64,000 nt of DNA from JAFEDN01 sp963795715. GTDB taxonomy: Bacteria > Pseudomonadota > Gammaproteobacteria > Coxiellales > Coxiellaceae. Both the position numbers and the translations under genes were made by a program. Of this stretch, positions 8,744-19,602 are shown one piece after another. The notes under the pieces are model-generated. The model was not told the origin of the DNA, ran no database searches, and saw nothing but the letters and a program-made list of their open reading frames with translations. Numbering within the stretch: the stretch's first letter is position 1; every line of letters begins with the position of its first letter. Location of the stretch: contig CAWCIY010000004.1 in the NCBI GenBank assembly GCA_963795715.1, positions 501,827 through 565,826 of the forward strand. Reading direction: 5' to 3'.

Positions 8744-11700
8744 TTAGTGCAGAGTAGACGTAGATGTTGGCATTAATGTATTGGAACTTGAACTTGATTC
8801 TGAACTGTGACTCAATTCATTGACAAAAGATTGAGGATTTGAAGATATGGAATCGGTCGGTGGTGATTGCGTACCCTCTCTTTTAATTGAATTAAAAAAC
8901 TCTTGGCGATTTTGAGAAAGCTTTTGAGGTTGCGGCTTGAAAACAGGAGTTTCATCCAATGTGGCAATTTTCTTTATCCCCTCTTTAATAGTATTTCCAG
9001 GAATATTCAGCATCTGATTGGTTTTATGTAACGCCTCCATTGTGCCAACTATCTCTAACTGATTATCCGCCATTTCCAAATAAGCTTGCTGCAATTGAAA
9101 ATCCTGAGTGTTATAAGCATTTTCTATATGAGATTTTGCTTTATCATTGAGATGGTTAACCACATTTTCGTCATACAATAACGTATCCGCTAAATCTACA
9201 CCTGTCATAACCCAACCCACAGGTCCTGCTCCAACTCGATTCAACACAGAACCCACAATGCAGTCAGAAACAGTATCGGTAACACCTTCTGTCAGTAATT
9301 CTTTTGTAGAAGTAGACTTTGAACTGGACAACGCTGTATTCATAGCAAAAGAAAACATTAAGCCTTTAGCTCCAATATAACACTTCACAGCACGATGCTC
9401 ATTCTTAAAAACTGAGCTTAACTTATCAAACCCATATTCTCCCCCAATTTTTACCGATTTTAATGTAGTAGATAATACTGAGCCTAATTCTTTCTCGGTT
9501 TCTGGGGAAAGTTTTTGAATGGTTGTAAACTCCTCAGCGGCCTTTTCTATCACTTGGTTAAACGCCTGTTCTTGCTCAATAGAATCAAAGTGCATATCTG
9601 ACAATGAAATTTCTATAGGCTGAGATTTTGCATCTAAGGAAATTTGTGTAGATATTTCCTGCTCGTCATCATTAGTAGATTTGATTTCCTGATGATCCGG
9701 TTCTTTAAGGTATACTTCCTTGTGACATGCTTGAGGTAAGGGTATATCCATATTAAAATGGGTTGACACATCTTTTTTAATTTTGTACCCACTGACCTCG
9801 TCAGTGCAAATTTTTCCTTTTAAAGATTCTATTTCAACCTGCGTACCTTGTTTTCCATGAATGACACTATGTTGTGTGGCTTTAAAATTTTTGTGCTCTA
9901 AAGAAATTGTCGAAATCGGGACAGAATGCTGATTTGAATTTTCTGACGAAGTTTCTAATGTTTTTGAATTAATCATTCCTTCCAAATCATGCAAATTGCC
10001 ACTGAAACCAATGCCTGATTTTTTGTGACGATCATGGACGCTTTCGCTAATGACTTCTTGAGCTTTAAAATTATTCTGACCATCTGAAGTAATAACGCCA
10101 CCTTTAGAATGATATTGATCTACAGTAAACGTATTTTTTTCATCATGATTAATGCCCTCTTTGACGTGAATTCCACTGACCTGATTAACTATACGAGAAG
10201 ATTCTGAACCAACATGAATACTGCCTTGACCTGAAGTGGAAGCGCTGAATTGTTTGGCGCTAGAACGAGTGACATCTTGTAGGGTTTCAACTTCTAGTTT
10301 TTTAATATGTCCTGAAATAGAACCGGCTTCTATATTTGCTCCCTTGAGCACCATTTTCTCTACTTCCCCTAAATCCAAATGTCCCCCTGCTGAAATTCCT
10401 GAATTCACATGTGAACGTATTTCTTGTTTTTGTTTCGAATAGTTCACACCCACATCGGTGACTTGACCTGTAACAGTCATACCTACTTTAGCTCCTCGAT
10501 TTTCCTGCCGGTATTTTGACCGTAATTCCGCAGCAGTCGCCATAATTTCAGGTGACTTAATTTGCATGTCATGGTTAGCATGCACCTGCACTCCATTTTC
10601 TAACTGAATGCCTTCACCTGCCTCTAAAGTCACATTATTTCGAATAACTCCACCGGAACCTAAAGTTTGGAATTGATGAGTCGTTTTAGATTGCTTGAAA
10701 CCAAGGCTAATAGTCGGGTTAAAACCTCCCGGACCTCCCAAGCCAGAGCGCGATAACAATTCATTAGATAAATTTTCATTGGCAATGCCACTCATCACCT
10801 GATGAGCAGTATTGTATACATTCAAGCTTAAGTTACTTGTATTGACTCCCGCCTCCAGCGCAGTTTCAGATTTTGCTAATTGATTCACTTTAGAAAGAGT
10901 TGGGTCTACGGTAGATAATATCTCTCCTGCTGTCTGTTTAGACTTGAACGCCTCAACCGGATCAACACCGAAAACCGATACTGAAACCGATTGAGATTTA
11001 TCAATAGTCTTATGGTTTAAGACATCCTGGCCAAACAAAATTTTTTTTCCTGCTTTTATCTCTAAATCACCGTTGCCAATGAATAACGCACCACGAGCAT
11101 CCACATCACCTGATTCAGAATGAACACGAGTTTTCCCATTATCGGCAAACAAAGTAGGTATCGCAGACTGGATAGTTTCTTTATGAGAACTTTTAGTCAG
11201 ACCCCATAATTGTTCCTTAGATTTGGAAGTTTTATCCCGGGTTTTTAAACTCTGTAAATGGACTGTACCTTGTGAATAAATGTCCGTCCCTTCTTTTGAG
11301 GAAAAGACAGTAGCCACTGAATTCACTGAACCGGAATCACTGCGAATAGTGCTTCGTCCATTATCGGAATGCACTAGAGATTGATATACATCAGTATGCG
11401 TTTGAACTTCGTGAGTTTTTTTCCCATACCATTTTTTATGAGTTTTATCTTTGCAAACGTAGGTATGATGGCGAGCTTTCATTTCGACACCTTGAATGCC
11501 TTCGATATAAATATCACCATGGGATTGAAAGTGAGAAGCTTCACTTTTTACCTTACCCTTGGCTTGTACAAAAAGACCTAAACCTTCGGTACTTTTTCCA
11601 GTTCCGCCTTCAATTAAGCCAGGATCGTACTCCACAATGGTATCGTACTTTCCTTTATAAGAATGTTTACTGCTGTTATTTAAAATATCTTCATCGGAAA

Positions 11701-14700
11701 CCAATTGCGCATAATCTCGAGCACGAATCTCGCCACCTCTGTTTTCGATATTTCCCCCAGTTTTGATAAACACTTGCTCACTATTTAACTTCGCCCTCTC
11801 GTTATAAAATCCTCCCTTAGCTTGAAAATTGATTGATTGACCTGTTTGGATAGACTGATTAGTTCGTATATTCGCTGATGAATCCACCCATAAAGATTGG
11901 CCATTGACTGGAGCTGAAATATTGACATCACCTTCAGTACTGCACAGGCCCAGAGTGTGTTGGGCGTCATATGCAGTATTCAAATTGACTGATTTACCCC
12001 TCACAGTAACATCACAATCTCTTTGTATTTTATCATTTAAATTGATCGAAGCTTGAGTGCTCACATCTAGACTTTTTTCAAAATGATAATTGGAATATCG
12101 TCCAGAACCTGCTGCTAGCTGTGAAACATCACCAAATTTCTCTACATTAATCATTCCATGAGTTATTTGCGCTGAACCTGAAAGATCAGCCGTACCAGAT
12201 TCAAGATTAAAAACACTTTTATCGGATTCATTCGAAGGGTCGACCTGTATGTTTCCACGGTGTGAATACTTTTCGGTTTCAATGGAACATATTTCTTGAT
12301 AATCCAATCGACTGCTATCATCAAAATTCTTAGCCTCAAAATTCGAATTGATAACAGATTCTCTGGCGGTGGACAAAAAGTTTATATTTTCTTCCTTTAT
12401 CTGAGCTTGTTTATAAAACGTATTCCCCTGGGAAACAAAATCTTTTCCGGTTAATCCACTCTGATCTAAAGAAAATTGGCCATTCTCATTAACCTGAGTT
12501 CTTTCAGAATCCAACAGAGATTGATTGGTAAAGGCAAGCGATCCTTCTATTTCTGTTTCACTCGATTTAACTAGGCCATTAGAAATATTAATATCTCCTT
12601 CCCGGTCAACTTTCAGACGGTCGGTTATCATTTGGGTATAATCACCACCCGAAAAATTACCTCCCAGAATGGTTTGTTTAGATTGCAATATAAACTGATG
12701 CTCAGGTGGTTGGTTCAGTGTATCATTTTCCATGCCTTGCGTTATTATTTCATTAGATCGACTGATATTACCTTGTACTACACTGCCCTGCTGTGTCTTG
12801 AAAATTTCACTTTCAATCACACATTGTCCTTGGTAATTCATTTTGCCAGAATGATCCAATTGAGAAGTCTTTACTCCTGTGTTTTTTAATTCTAATTCAG
12901 CATTTTTGCCACTGACAATGCTTTTGGATATGTCTAAATGAGATCTATCGGTATTTAATTTACCTAACACATCCAGTATATCACCTTGTGCCACGCTCTG
13001 ACTTAAACCCAGATCTCCATGTTCCTTAACTCGGGTCCTTGCAGAGTCTAAATGCGAAGCAGTCAATTTCAAGCTTCCTTCTAATTCTGTGTCACTCGAT
13101 TTTATGAAACCCCGAGAGATATTGATATCTGATCCTTGGGTCACTTTGAATTGGTTAGTATTGATTTGAGTAGCATCCCCACCGGACATCACTCCACCCA
13201 AAACAGTCTCTTCAGATTCAAGCACAAATTGATGATTGGGCGTAATAGAAACATCATTTTCTTTTCTCTGAATGATTGTTTCAGAATAATCACTGGCTTG
13301 GCCGTGTATTTCGGAACCAAACTCAGATTGGAAACAATCGGTTTTAATTTTGATTTGACCTTGATAGTCCATTTTACCAGCATGATTGAAGGCAGAGGTA
13401 CTCGCTTCTATATCCTGTAATTCCAATGTGGCATTTTTTCGACTCGCAATATTTTGTGACACCTCAAAATACGTTTTATCCGCATTTAACTCTCCAACAA
13501 TATCTAATGTATTGCCCTGCACAACACTCCGATTTAAAGAGAGTTCACCTTCTTCCTTAATCAAAGTTTTTTCAGATTCCAAACGCGAAGCCGTCAACTT
13601 CAAACCTCCTTCCAATTCTGTGTCACTCGATTTTATGAAGCCACGAGAAATATCGATATCCGCTCCTTGGATCACTTTGAATTGGTTAGTATTGATTTGA
13701 GTAGCATCCCCACCAGACATATCACCGCCCAATACAGTTTCATCAGATTCGAGCACAAATTGATGATTGGGTGAGACAAAAAAATCATTTTCCTTTCCTT
13801 GAACAACTTCTTCAGACAATTCACTGATTTGACCCTGTATTTTAGAACCTAATTCCGATTGGAAACAATCTGTTTCAACTTTAAGCTGACCCTGATAATT
13901 TATTTTACCTGCGTGTTCCAAGTAAGACGTTTTTACCGTTACATCCTTTAATCCCAATACAGCACTTGATTCACTGACAACATTATTTACCAGATCAAAG
14001 TAGACCTCTTCTGCATTCAAATTGCCAGCGGTTATTAATGAATCCCCTTGTACTTTTAAATTACTTAACTGTGAAGAGGAATTCTGCTTATCATGCCATC
14101 TCTCAATCTTCAAAAGTCCACCTTTAAAATGAACAATACCCTCTTGATAGAATGAACCTATATTGAAATTATTATTGTTACCATCCAAATTTCCTCTATT
14201 TACTAAGGTATCGGCAGTAATACTCAATTGGCTTGTTCCATTCACGAACCCGGAATTTAAAATTTGGTCTGCCAAAAATACAGTTTGATCACCATGGCTT
14301 AATCCAGAATTAAATAAATATTGAGTATTGACCATGGTGGATTGTAATGCTAATTCAGCGCCAGAATTAAAATGCAGAAAACTAGTTTTCATCATATTGT
14401 GAGTAGCACTGAAACCCATATTCAAATGCGCAATACTCTCATCGATATAGCTACCACCCAAAGAACTCACAATTTGTTTTCCCGTATCTATCCAATCAAA
14501 ATTGGCAACCGGATTTCGATTCAGTTTACAAGCATTATATAAGTACATAGTGGAACTTTTTATCTGGCAAATTTTTGGCATGAATTCATGACGACGAAGC
14601 TTTGAAACAGAATTCCAGGTCAACTCTCCCGCTTTATATTCTTTATATAATTCATGCAAATTATGGCTCATTCCCCAAAGATTGGGAGCGGCAAATGCCA

Positions 14701-17614
14701 AGTTAATTAAGTTAGCATATCCAGGAAATGCACTGGATAAAGCAATCCGCCCAGCAGTCAATAAATTTCTGGGATTGAATAAACTTGATAATCCTTTTGA
14801 AAAATCTGGAAGTATTAAACCTGCATTCAGTGAAAATATACTGTTGACTACCGTCGTGGGGGACTGGTATATGCCTAAATTAACACTAAAAAAACCTGAA
14901 TTGGTAAAATTTTCTCTTGCACGAATTGTTCCAAATATATTTAGTAAATTACTATGAATAATAACTTCATTAGCAGACAAATAACGTTCATTTCTAACAT
15001 AATCATCAAACCCTAAAAACACCCGATTTTTAGCCTCTATATGACCCTCATTAATCAAACTGCCTCCTTTGGAAATTAACTTATCCGACAACTTAATTTC
15101 CCCTTTAACTTCCATTCGTTGAGATTCAGTATTCAAATTATCTCCTGAAACCTGAGCAGATTGATCAATTTGTAATTGACCTTCAGCGACTAGTTGAGGA
15201 ATTATTTTTTTAGGCTCTTCTTTATTACCATTTTTTACCTTTATTTCTTTACTTTGCGTCTCTAAATGATCTCGAATAATAATATTATTACCACTTATAA
15301 TAGTGCCTCCATAAAGTTTAGTTTCTGACAATAATTGTGCTTCAAAAGTATTTGCTTTTATTTGTGAATCGTCTACTGTGGAGTTTCCAGATAAAGTAAC
15401 TTTTTCTGAGGACAATGCGCTCTTCTCTAAAGTAAAAATAGATTCCCAAGCAACCTGCATGGCTTCCTCAATTTCGATTAGTGACCCATCTGTAACGGAA
15501 AATTGATTGAAAACAACCAAATCGTGACCTTTTAATTTTGTCTTACTCAGTTGCACTGAACCTGCAAAACAAATACCAGACCCTGTGATACAGGACTTAG
15601 AACTAACCAATTTCGAATCTCTGTCGAAAATCATGGATTCTTTCAAAGAAAGATTACTTTCTGTTAAATCTATATCTGAAGAACTATCCAAAATACTTTT
15701 TGCAATCACATCAGATTTATCTGATATACTCATCTTGGAATTACGATTATAAATCGCATTTTCAATCTTAATTAACGAACCTTTACTCTCCAATTCTGCT
15801 TTATCTTGGAGTAATATTTTCGAAGCAATAGTTGATTTTTTGGTATCTATTTTTCCATTATTAGCAATAAGTCCAGATTGAAAAAAACTCTTTTCTTCTA
15901 GTTTTGTTTTACTTTCCGCATAATGAAATGTTTGACTATCCGTATAAAATTTCGAATTTCTCAACTGCATATTACCTTGAATACTGTGACTATTACGATC
16001 TCCTCCAGAACCATAAATTTCAGAGTCTAAAAACAAAGTAGTTCCTTTATGATTGATCACTTGAGCTTTAAAAAAACTTTCTGAAAAATAACCTAGTTCT
16101 CCCAAACTAGCTTCTGGACTATAAAAATTAATCTGATTAGCAAATAACTGAATCTTTTTAGCACTAGATTTGCTATTCATTTGCCATGTAGCATCTGCTG
16201 TTATGTTTAAATCTACCCAGTCAGCTTGCAATTCTCCTTTCATTGAAAATCGATACGAAATAATTTTAGTGTGATCAATTTGTAGATTCTTCCAAAAAAG
16301 AATGTCTTTTTGTGCATAAATATGAGAATCTTGAATCAGAGATTTTTGTGAAGATCCTTGTGCGTCAATCGATTGACAGCGTATGTGACTACCATTACAA
16401 GTAATAACGCCATTTAACATGAGAATTTGGTTCACCTGAATAGTAGATTTAAATAATTGCGTCTTAGTAGGATCATATAAATATAAATTCTGTTCTATAC
16501 CCACATCGGAGTCTGCAATGACCATTGCACCTTGACGAATATTCCATTGCGCACCGAAAGAATTGACTTTTTTTAATATAATCTGTCCAGAATTTACATC
16601 CATATATTTAACAATCAACTTCTTGCTATCTTTTCCTTCTGATATTAGAGTTGATGCATTATCATTTTGAATGAAATCTTGAAAAATAATGATACTATTT
16701 TTAAAATCTAGTTTATTCTTCTGATAACATCTTCGAATGCCAATTTCACAATTCTCCGCTTGAAAATTTCCAATATTATCTAAGCTATCTAAACTTATCT
16801 TGGCATTGAATATATTTACGCTGGAATCCTTATTTAAGGAAAAATGAGAATTTACTATAAAGTTTGAGTGATCAGTTGAAATATTTTGATCTACTTTACA
16901 TATAGTATTACCATATGTTTCAAGATAATTAATATTTAAATAAATATTCCCCCTAGCTACTATAGAAGATTGAAATTGTTCTTCACCTAAAATCAATTGA
17001 TGAGTTTTAATGTAAAATTTTTCTTGCACTTCAAATTGCCCCCCCAATTGACAACGCTCTCCTGAAAAACACCAAGCACCTTCTACTTCACTTTTAGCCA
17101 CAGGTTTTTGAATATAATTTTTTACAGAAAAATTAGCTAATTTTCCTATTTGTAAATGACCTGAATTTTCAAACCGGCCAGCAGTCACTGATAAAAAATT
17201 AGTCTTAAACAATTTTTCAAAAGTAATTGCGCCCGCTACATCCAATTCAATGGCATTCCCACTTTGCATGTCCCTATAAACATCTAGCGATTCTGCCTTT
17301 ATTTTAATGGCTTTATTTGCTTGAAATACACCATCTATACAAATTGGAGAACCAAGAGCATTAATCTCTATAAAATCTATATTTCGATTGGCAAAAATAT
17401 CAAAAAATAAATTAACCTGCTTTGTTGTGAAAATTTGTATTGCTAGATACTTATTTTTATTGATAATTGAAACGATTTTTTCCCCATTATCAAAATATTC
17501 ACTGAAGTGATGAGAAAATATATGCTTATCGGTTAAGCTATAATCACCGTGATCTGGAATAATTTCCTGCTTTAAAAAAACAGAAGACTCTAGTATTATT
17601 TGACCCTTAGACAT
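8744..17614 (-). CDS. Giant filamentous-haemagglutinin-like beta-helix protein
   Basis: The product has 2956 residues from ATG 17614, chosen because GGGAGG lies 5 bases before it; the in-frame GTG at 17620 sits inside that site. Most of the chain is made of short strands typical of a right-handed beta-helix. Residues near 2000-2550 look like the haemagglutinin repeat region of FhaB-type exoproteins. Around residues 1230-1760 three 177-residue tandem repeats occur. The C-terminal 450 residues are helical, with a small glycine-rich hydrophobic stretch and a Ser/Thr-rich end. Unlike classical two-partner proteins it has no signal peptide or TPS domain at its N terminus, and no TpsB partner gene is in the window. 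Transport by another route (T4SS, T6SS) is possible. Two membrane/coiled-coil genes precede it. Confidence 0.72.
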   Translation of the reverse strand: MSKGQIILESSVFLKQEIIPDHGDYSLTDKHIFSHHFSEYFDNGEKIVSIINKNKYLAIQIFTTKQVNLFFDIFANRNIDFIEINALGSPICIDGVFQANKAIKIKAESLDVYRDMQSGNAIELDVAGAITFEKLFKTNFLSVTAGRFENSGHLQIGKLANFSVKNYIQKPVAKSEVEGAWCFSGERCQLGGQFEVQEKFYIKTHQLILGEEQFQSSIVARGNIYLNINYLETYGNTICKVDQNISTDHSNFIVNSHFSLNKDSSVNIFNAKISLDSLDNIGNFQAENCEIGIRRCYQKNKLDFKNSIIIFQDFIQNDNASTLISEGKDSKKLIVKYMDVNSGQIILKKVNSFGAQWNIRQGAMVIADSDVGIEQNLYLYDPTKTQLFKSTIQVNQILMLNGVITCNGSHIRCQSIDAQGSSQKSLIQDSHIYAQKDILFWKNLQIDHTKIISYRFSMKGELQADWVDLNITADATWQMNSKSSAKKIQLFANQINFYSPEASLGELGYFSESFFKAQVINHKGTTLFLDSEIYGSGGDRNSHSIQGNMQLRNSKFYTDSQTFHYAESKTKLEEKSFFQSGLIANNGKIDTKKSTIASKILLQDKAELESKGSLIKIENAIYNRNSKMSISDKSDVIAKSILDSSSDIDLTESNLSLKESMIFDRDSKLVSSKSCITGSGICFAGSVQLSKTKLKGHDLVVFNQFSVTDGSLIEIEEAMQVAWESIFTLEKSALSSEKVTLSGNSTVDDSQIKANTFEAQLLSETKLYGGTIISGNNIIIRDHLETQSKEIKVKNGNKEEPKKIIPQLVAEGQLQIDQSAQVSGDNLNTESQRMEVKGEIKLSDKLISKGGSLINEGHIEAKNRVFLGFDDYVRNERYLSANEVIIHSNLLNIFGTIRARENFTNSGFFSVNLGIYQSPTTVVNSIFSLNAGLILPDFSKGLSSLFNPRNLLTAGRIALSSAFPGYANLINLAFAAPNLWGMSHNLHELYKEYKAGELTWNSVSKLRRHEFMPKICQIKSSTMYLYNACKLNRNPVANFDWIDTGKQIVSSLGGSYIDESIAHLNMGFSATHNMMKTSFLHFNSGAELALQSTMVNTQYLFNSGLSHGDQTVFLADQILNSGFVNGTSQLSITADTLVNRGNLDGNNNNFNIGSFYQEGIVHFKGGLLKIERWHDKQNSSSQLSNLKVQGDSLITAGNLNAEEVYFDLVNNVVSESSAVLGLKDVTVKTSYLEHAGKINYQGQLKVETDCFQSELGSKIQGQISELSEEVVQGKENDFFVSPNHQFVLESDETVLGGDMSGGDATQINTNQFKVIQGADIDISRGFIKSSDTELEGGLKLTASRLESEKTLIKEEGELSLNRSVVQGNTLDIVGELNADKTYFEVSQNIASRKNATLELQDIEASTSAFNHAGKMDYQGQIKIKTDCFQSEFGSEIHGQASDYSETIIQRKENDVSITPNHQFVLESEETVLGGVMSGGDATQINTNQFKVTQGSDINISRGFIKSSDTELEGSLKLTASHLDSARTRVKEHGDLGLSQSVAQGDILDVLGKLNTDRSHLDISKSIVSGKNAELELKNTGVKTSQLDHSGKMNYQGQCVIESEIFKTQQGSVVQGNISRSNEIITQGMENDTLNQPPEHQFILQSKQTILGGNFSGGDYTQMITDRLKVDREGDINISNGLVKSSETEIEGSLAFTNQSLLDSERTQVNENGQFSLDQSGLTGKDFVSQGNTFYKQAQIKEENINFLSTARESVINSNFEAKNFDDSSRLDYQEICSIETEKYSHRGNIQVDPSNESDKSVFNLESGTADLSGSAQITHGMINVEKFGDVSQLAAGSGRYSNYHFEKSLDVSTQASINLNDKIQRDCDVTVRGKSVNLNTAYDAQHTLGLCSTEGDVNISAPVNGQSLWVDSSANIRTNQSIQTGQSINFQAKGGFYNERAKLNSEQVFIKTGGNIENRGGEIRARDYAQLVSDEDILNNSSKHSYKGKYDTIVEYDPGLIEGGTGKSTEGLGLFVQAKGKVKSEASHFQSHGDIYIEGIQGVEMKARHHTYVCKDKTHKKWYGKKTHEVQTHTDVYQSLVHSDNGRSTIRSDSGSVNSVATVFSSKEGTDIYSQGTVHLQSLKTRDKTSKSKEQLWGLTKSSHKETIQSAIPTLFADNGKTRVHSESGDVDARGALFIGNGDLEIKAGKKILFGQDVLNHKTIDKSQSVSVSVFGVDPVEAFKSKQTAGEILSTVDPTLSKVNQLAKSETALEAGVNTSNLSLNVYNTAHQVMSGIANENLSNELLSRSGLGGPGGFNPTISLGFKQSKTTHQFQTLGSGGVIRNNVTLEAGEGIQLENGVQVHANHDMQIKSPEIMATAAELRSKYRQENRGAKVGMTVTGQVTDVGVNYSKQKQEIRSHVNSGISAGGHLDLGEVEKMVLKGANIEAGSISGHIKKLEVETLQDVTRSSAKQFSASTSGQGSIHVGSESSRIVNQVSGIHVKEGINHDEKNTFTVDQYHSKGGVITSDGQNNFKAQEVISESVHDRHKKSGIGFSGNLHDLEGMINSKTLETSSENSNQHSVPISTISLEHKNFKATQHSVIHGKQGTQVEIESLKGKICTDEVSGYKIKKDVSTHFNMDIPLPQACHKEVYLKEPDHQEIKSTNDDEQEISTQISLDAKSQPIEISLSDMHFDSIEQEQAFNQVIEKAAEEFTTIQKLSPETEKELGSVLSTTLKSVKIGGEYGFDKLSSVFKNEHRAVKCYIGAKGLMFSFAMNTALSSSKSTSTKELLTEGVTDTVSDCIVGSVLNRVGAGPVGWVMTGVDLADTLLYDENVVNHLNDKAKSHIENAYNTQDFQLQQAYLEMADNQLEIVGTMEALHKTNQMLNIPGNTIKEGIKKIATLDETPVFKPQPQKLSQNRQEFFNSIKREGTQSPPTDSISSNPQSFVNELSHSSESSSSSNTLMPTSTSTLH
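12325..13916 (-). repeat. 531-bp tandem repeats inside the giant beta-helix gene
   Basis: Three in-frame copies begin near 13916, 13385 and 12855, giving a period of about 531 bases (177 residues). Each starts with a HAGKxxYQGQ-type segment and holds NHQFVLES, GGDATQINTNQFKV and GFIKSSDTELEG. Copies 1 and 2 are near-identical over about 100 bases (13091-13190 and 13620-13720), while copy 3 has drifted, so a recent duplication added to an older one. Confidence 0.8.
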
Positions 17615-17644
17615 AAACACCTCCCTTTTTAAAATATATTATCC

Positions 17645-18313
17645 CTAATCGAAAATGAGGTTGTTTACATATCCCTCACCATCATTTCGATTTCTTCTAT
17701 GGACTGGCCTAGGCCCAAAGGTTCCAGCCGTGTTCTGTGAAACTCTATTATTTTCTGCGGGAGGTGGAACCGTCGGCAATTTCGCCTGTATTTCTAACAC
17801 ATTTATTTGTCTATTTAATCTATCCCGCTCATTTTGAAGTTGCCTAATTTCGGCATCCAACGCTCTAATTTGAAAACTGTCATCTGTAGTTCTTCGTCGC
17901 AATGTATTGAGATCACCATGTAAAATATTTATTTGCTCATCTTTTTCATCTCTCTGACGGGTTAATGTGTCTATTTGTTGCTGTTGAGTATTTTTCCATT
18001 GTTCTAGCGCACGATTTTCATTTAATAATCGGTTATTGTCGTTAACAACATCTGTATTATCATTTTGCAAATTTCGTATAGTTCTCGCTTGAGCTCCATT
18101 TTGTTCAATGAGTCGATCTATTCTTCTATTTTGATTTACTACATGTGTTCCAACTGCTCCAACTCCACTGGCTAAACTCAATCCCCCAGCAATACCAGCA
18201 ACCGCATAATAGCCAGCATAAGCAGCGCCAATAGCCCCACCGAAAAAAACCACTGCTGCACCCCCTAGAATAGGAACAGCATTATCAGCTATCCAATCCC
18301 AAAAACCTCGCAT
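17645..18313 (-). CDS. Membrane-hairpin plus coiled-coil protein
   Basis: The 222-residue protein starts with two Gly/Ala-rich hydrophobic segments (about residues 10-35 and 38-58), likely a membrane hairpin. Residues 60-175 form a long coiled coil rich in Q, N, R and D, followed by a Pro-rich and basic tail. AGGAG lies about 7 bases before ATG 18313. It sits 30 bases upstream of the giant beta-helix gene in the same direction and 52 bases after the other coiled-coil gene, so the three probably form an operon. I do not recognise a family; a membrane scaffold or chaperone for the giant protein is only a guess from position. Confidence 0.65.
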   Translation of the reverse strand: MRGFWDWIADNAVPILGGAAVVFFGGAIGAAYAGYYAVAGIAGGLSLASGVGAVGTHVVNQNRRIDRLIEQNGAQARTIRNLQNDNTDVVNDNNRLLNENRALEQWKNTQQQQIDTLTRQRDEKDEQINILHGDLNTLRRRTTDDSFQIRALDAEIRQLQNERDRLNRQINVLEIQAKLPTVPPPAENNRVSQNTAGTFGPRPVHRRNRNDGEGYVNNLIFD

Positions 18314-18365
18314 TTCTTTCTCCTAAAAATTAAAAACTTTTTAAGTCACAAGTAAATCTTCTTTT

Positions 18366-19172
18366 TCAACTTGTCCCCGTAAAAGACATATTTACACTAG
18401 AAACTTGACGAGGGCTATCCCAGACCTGTCCAGATTTTCCAAGTTCTTTTCTTAACCGATTTATTAATTCTTGATAGCAAAATTCAACCTCTTGGTGATG
18501 CGCAGTTCTTTCTTTTATTTTTTCTCGTACTTCGCTAATGTCTTCTTTTAATTGATCTAATCTTCTTGAGGAATCTATTGTTTGAGCGGCTTTTGACTCG
18601 GGATAATTAGCTAACAAGTGTTGTAATTGCAGATATTGATGAGATATTTCTTTATTCTCAGAATTTTTTTGTTTTTTATTACTCAATTTACCTTCACGCT
18701 GCTGAAAAAGCTCGCTTAACTTTATTTCATTACTTTTAATCTCCGCTTGCAAATCTTTTTGTAAATCATTCATAGCATAACTTATTTCTTCGATTCTAGT
18801 AGTTTGTTGTTCTACCAGATTTCCATACTCCAGACGAACTTTATACAGCTCTTCAAGTTTTTGTATTAGTAAATCTTTCGACCAAAACCAATTGATACAA
18901 CTGCCCATCACCGATCCCACTGTCGAACAAGCTTTAGAAGTCCCCGATTCAGGAGCAGCTTCGGGTTTTATATTTTTCTTCATATTATTCCTCAGGCAAT
19001 ACATTGTTGTTAAAAATAAGGCAGAACTACATATAAGAATTGAAAAAACCATTCGCTGATTATAATTGGGTTCACTACCCATTGAAGATATCTCACTTTG
19101 ACTGTCTCTCGACCAATTTCCAATTGGAAGTATGCCGCTCACTTTACTAATCCATGAGTGCAGTATTTTCAT
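18366..19172 (-). CDS. Single-span membrane protein with coiled coil
   Basis: The frame gives 268 residues from ATG 19172, which follows GGAG by 6 bases; the in-frame TTG at 19184 lies in that site. One transmembrane helix lies near residues 41-60 (MVFSILICSSALFLTTMYC), with a basic segment after it. Residues about 100-240 are heptad-rich coiled coil, and the last 20 residues are Ser-rich. No family is recognised. It shares the pattern of hydrophobic N-terminal region plus long coiled coil with the next gene, and is the first gene of the apparent operon leading to the giant beta-helix protein. Confidence 0.65.
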   Translation of the reverse strand: MKILHSWISKVSGILPIGNWSRDSQSEISSMGSEPNYNQRMVFSILICSSALFLTTMYCLRNNMKKNIKPEAAPESGTSKACSTVGSVMGSCINWFWSKDLLIQKLEELYKVRLEYGNLVEQQTTRIEEISYAMNDLQKDLQAEIKSNEIKLSELFQQREGKLSNKKQKNSENKEISHQYLQLQHLLANYPESKAAQTIDSSRRLDQLKEDISEVREKIKERTAHHQEVEFCYQELINRLRKELGKSGQVWDSPRQVSSVNMSFTGTS

Positions 19173-19430
19173 AGTTTTCTCCAATATGTATTTTATAAAC
19201 TACAGCAGATTGCAAAAGATGCAGAAAATTTGCTTTAAGAGGCAAATTTACATAAAGGTAATTAGAAAAGAATTGACGAGCTTTCCCACACGATGGAAAT
19301 AATTTCCTATTTGACCAAGATAGTTCAATCATCTTCATCTTGTATCCCTGTCAATAATTAAAGATAATAAGAAATATTTTACATCAAAACGAGATTTTCA
19401 AGGCTCATTGATGAGGACTGTTTTGACCGT

Positions 19431-19475
19431 ATCATAATTTTTTAAAAAAACCAAGCTTTTTAAATTATTTTTAAA
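19431..19475 (-). promoter_or_regulatory. Possible PmrA-like box and -10 for the coiled-coil/giant-protein operon
   Basis: On the minus strand two TTAA cores lie 11 bases apart (plus-strand positions 19460-19463 and 19471-19474), followed after 22 bases by TATGAT (19436-19431). The core spacing matches the PmrA consensus YTTAAK-N5-YTTAAK, but the K positions are A, so it is a partial match. In this AT-rich stretch chance is a real alternative. Confidence 0.25.
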
Positions 19476-19602
19476 CATTATACTGTTGCAAGCATCTCAC
19501 TAAAACCACTGTGCTTTTTAAGAACAAAACTAGAATGCTTTATAAACAGATTTTTGATGGTATCATGGCGATGACTATATACTAAGAAGAAAATGATACG
19601 CT

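Noticed and set aside
19147..19338. 63-residue minus-strand ORF upstream of the coiled-coil gene
   Set aside because: It overlaps the start of the downstream gene, has no good ribosome site and an unremarkable composition; more likely part of the leader.
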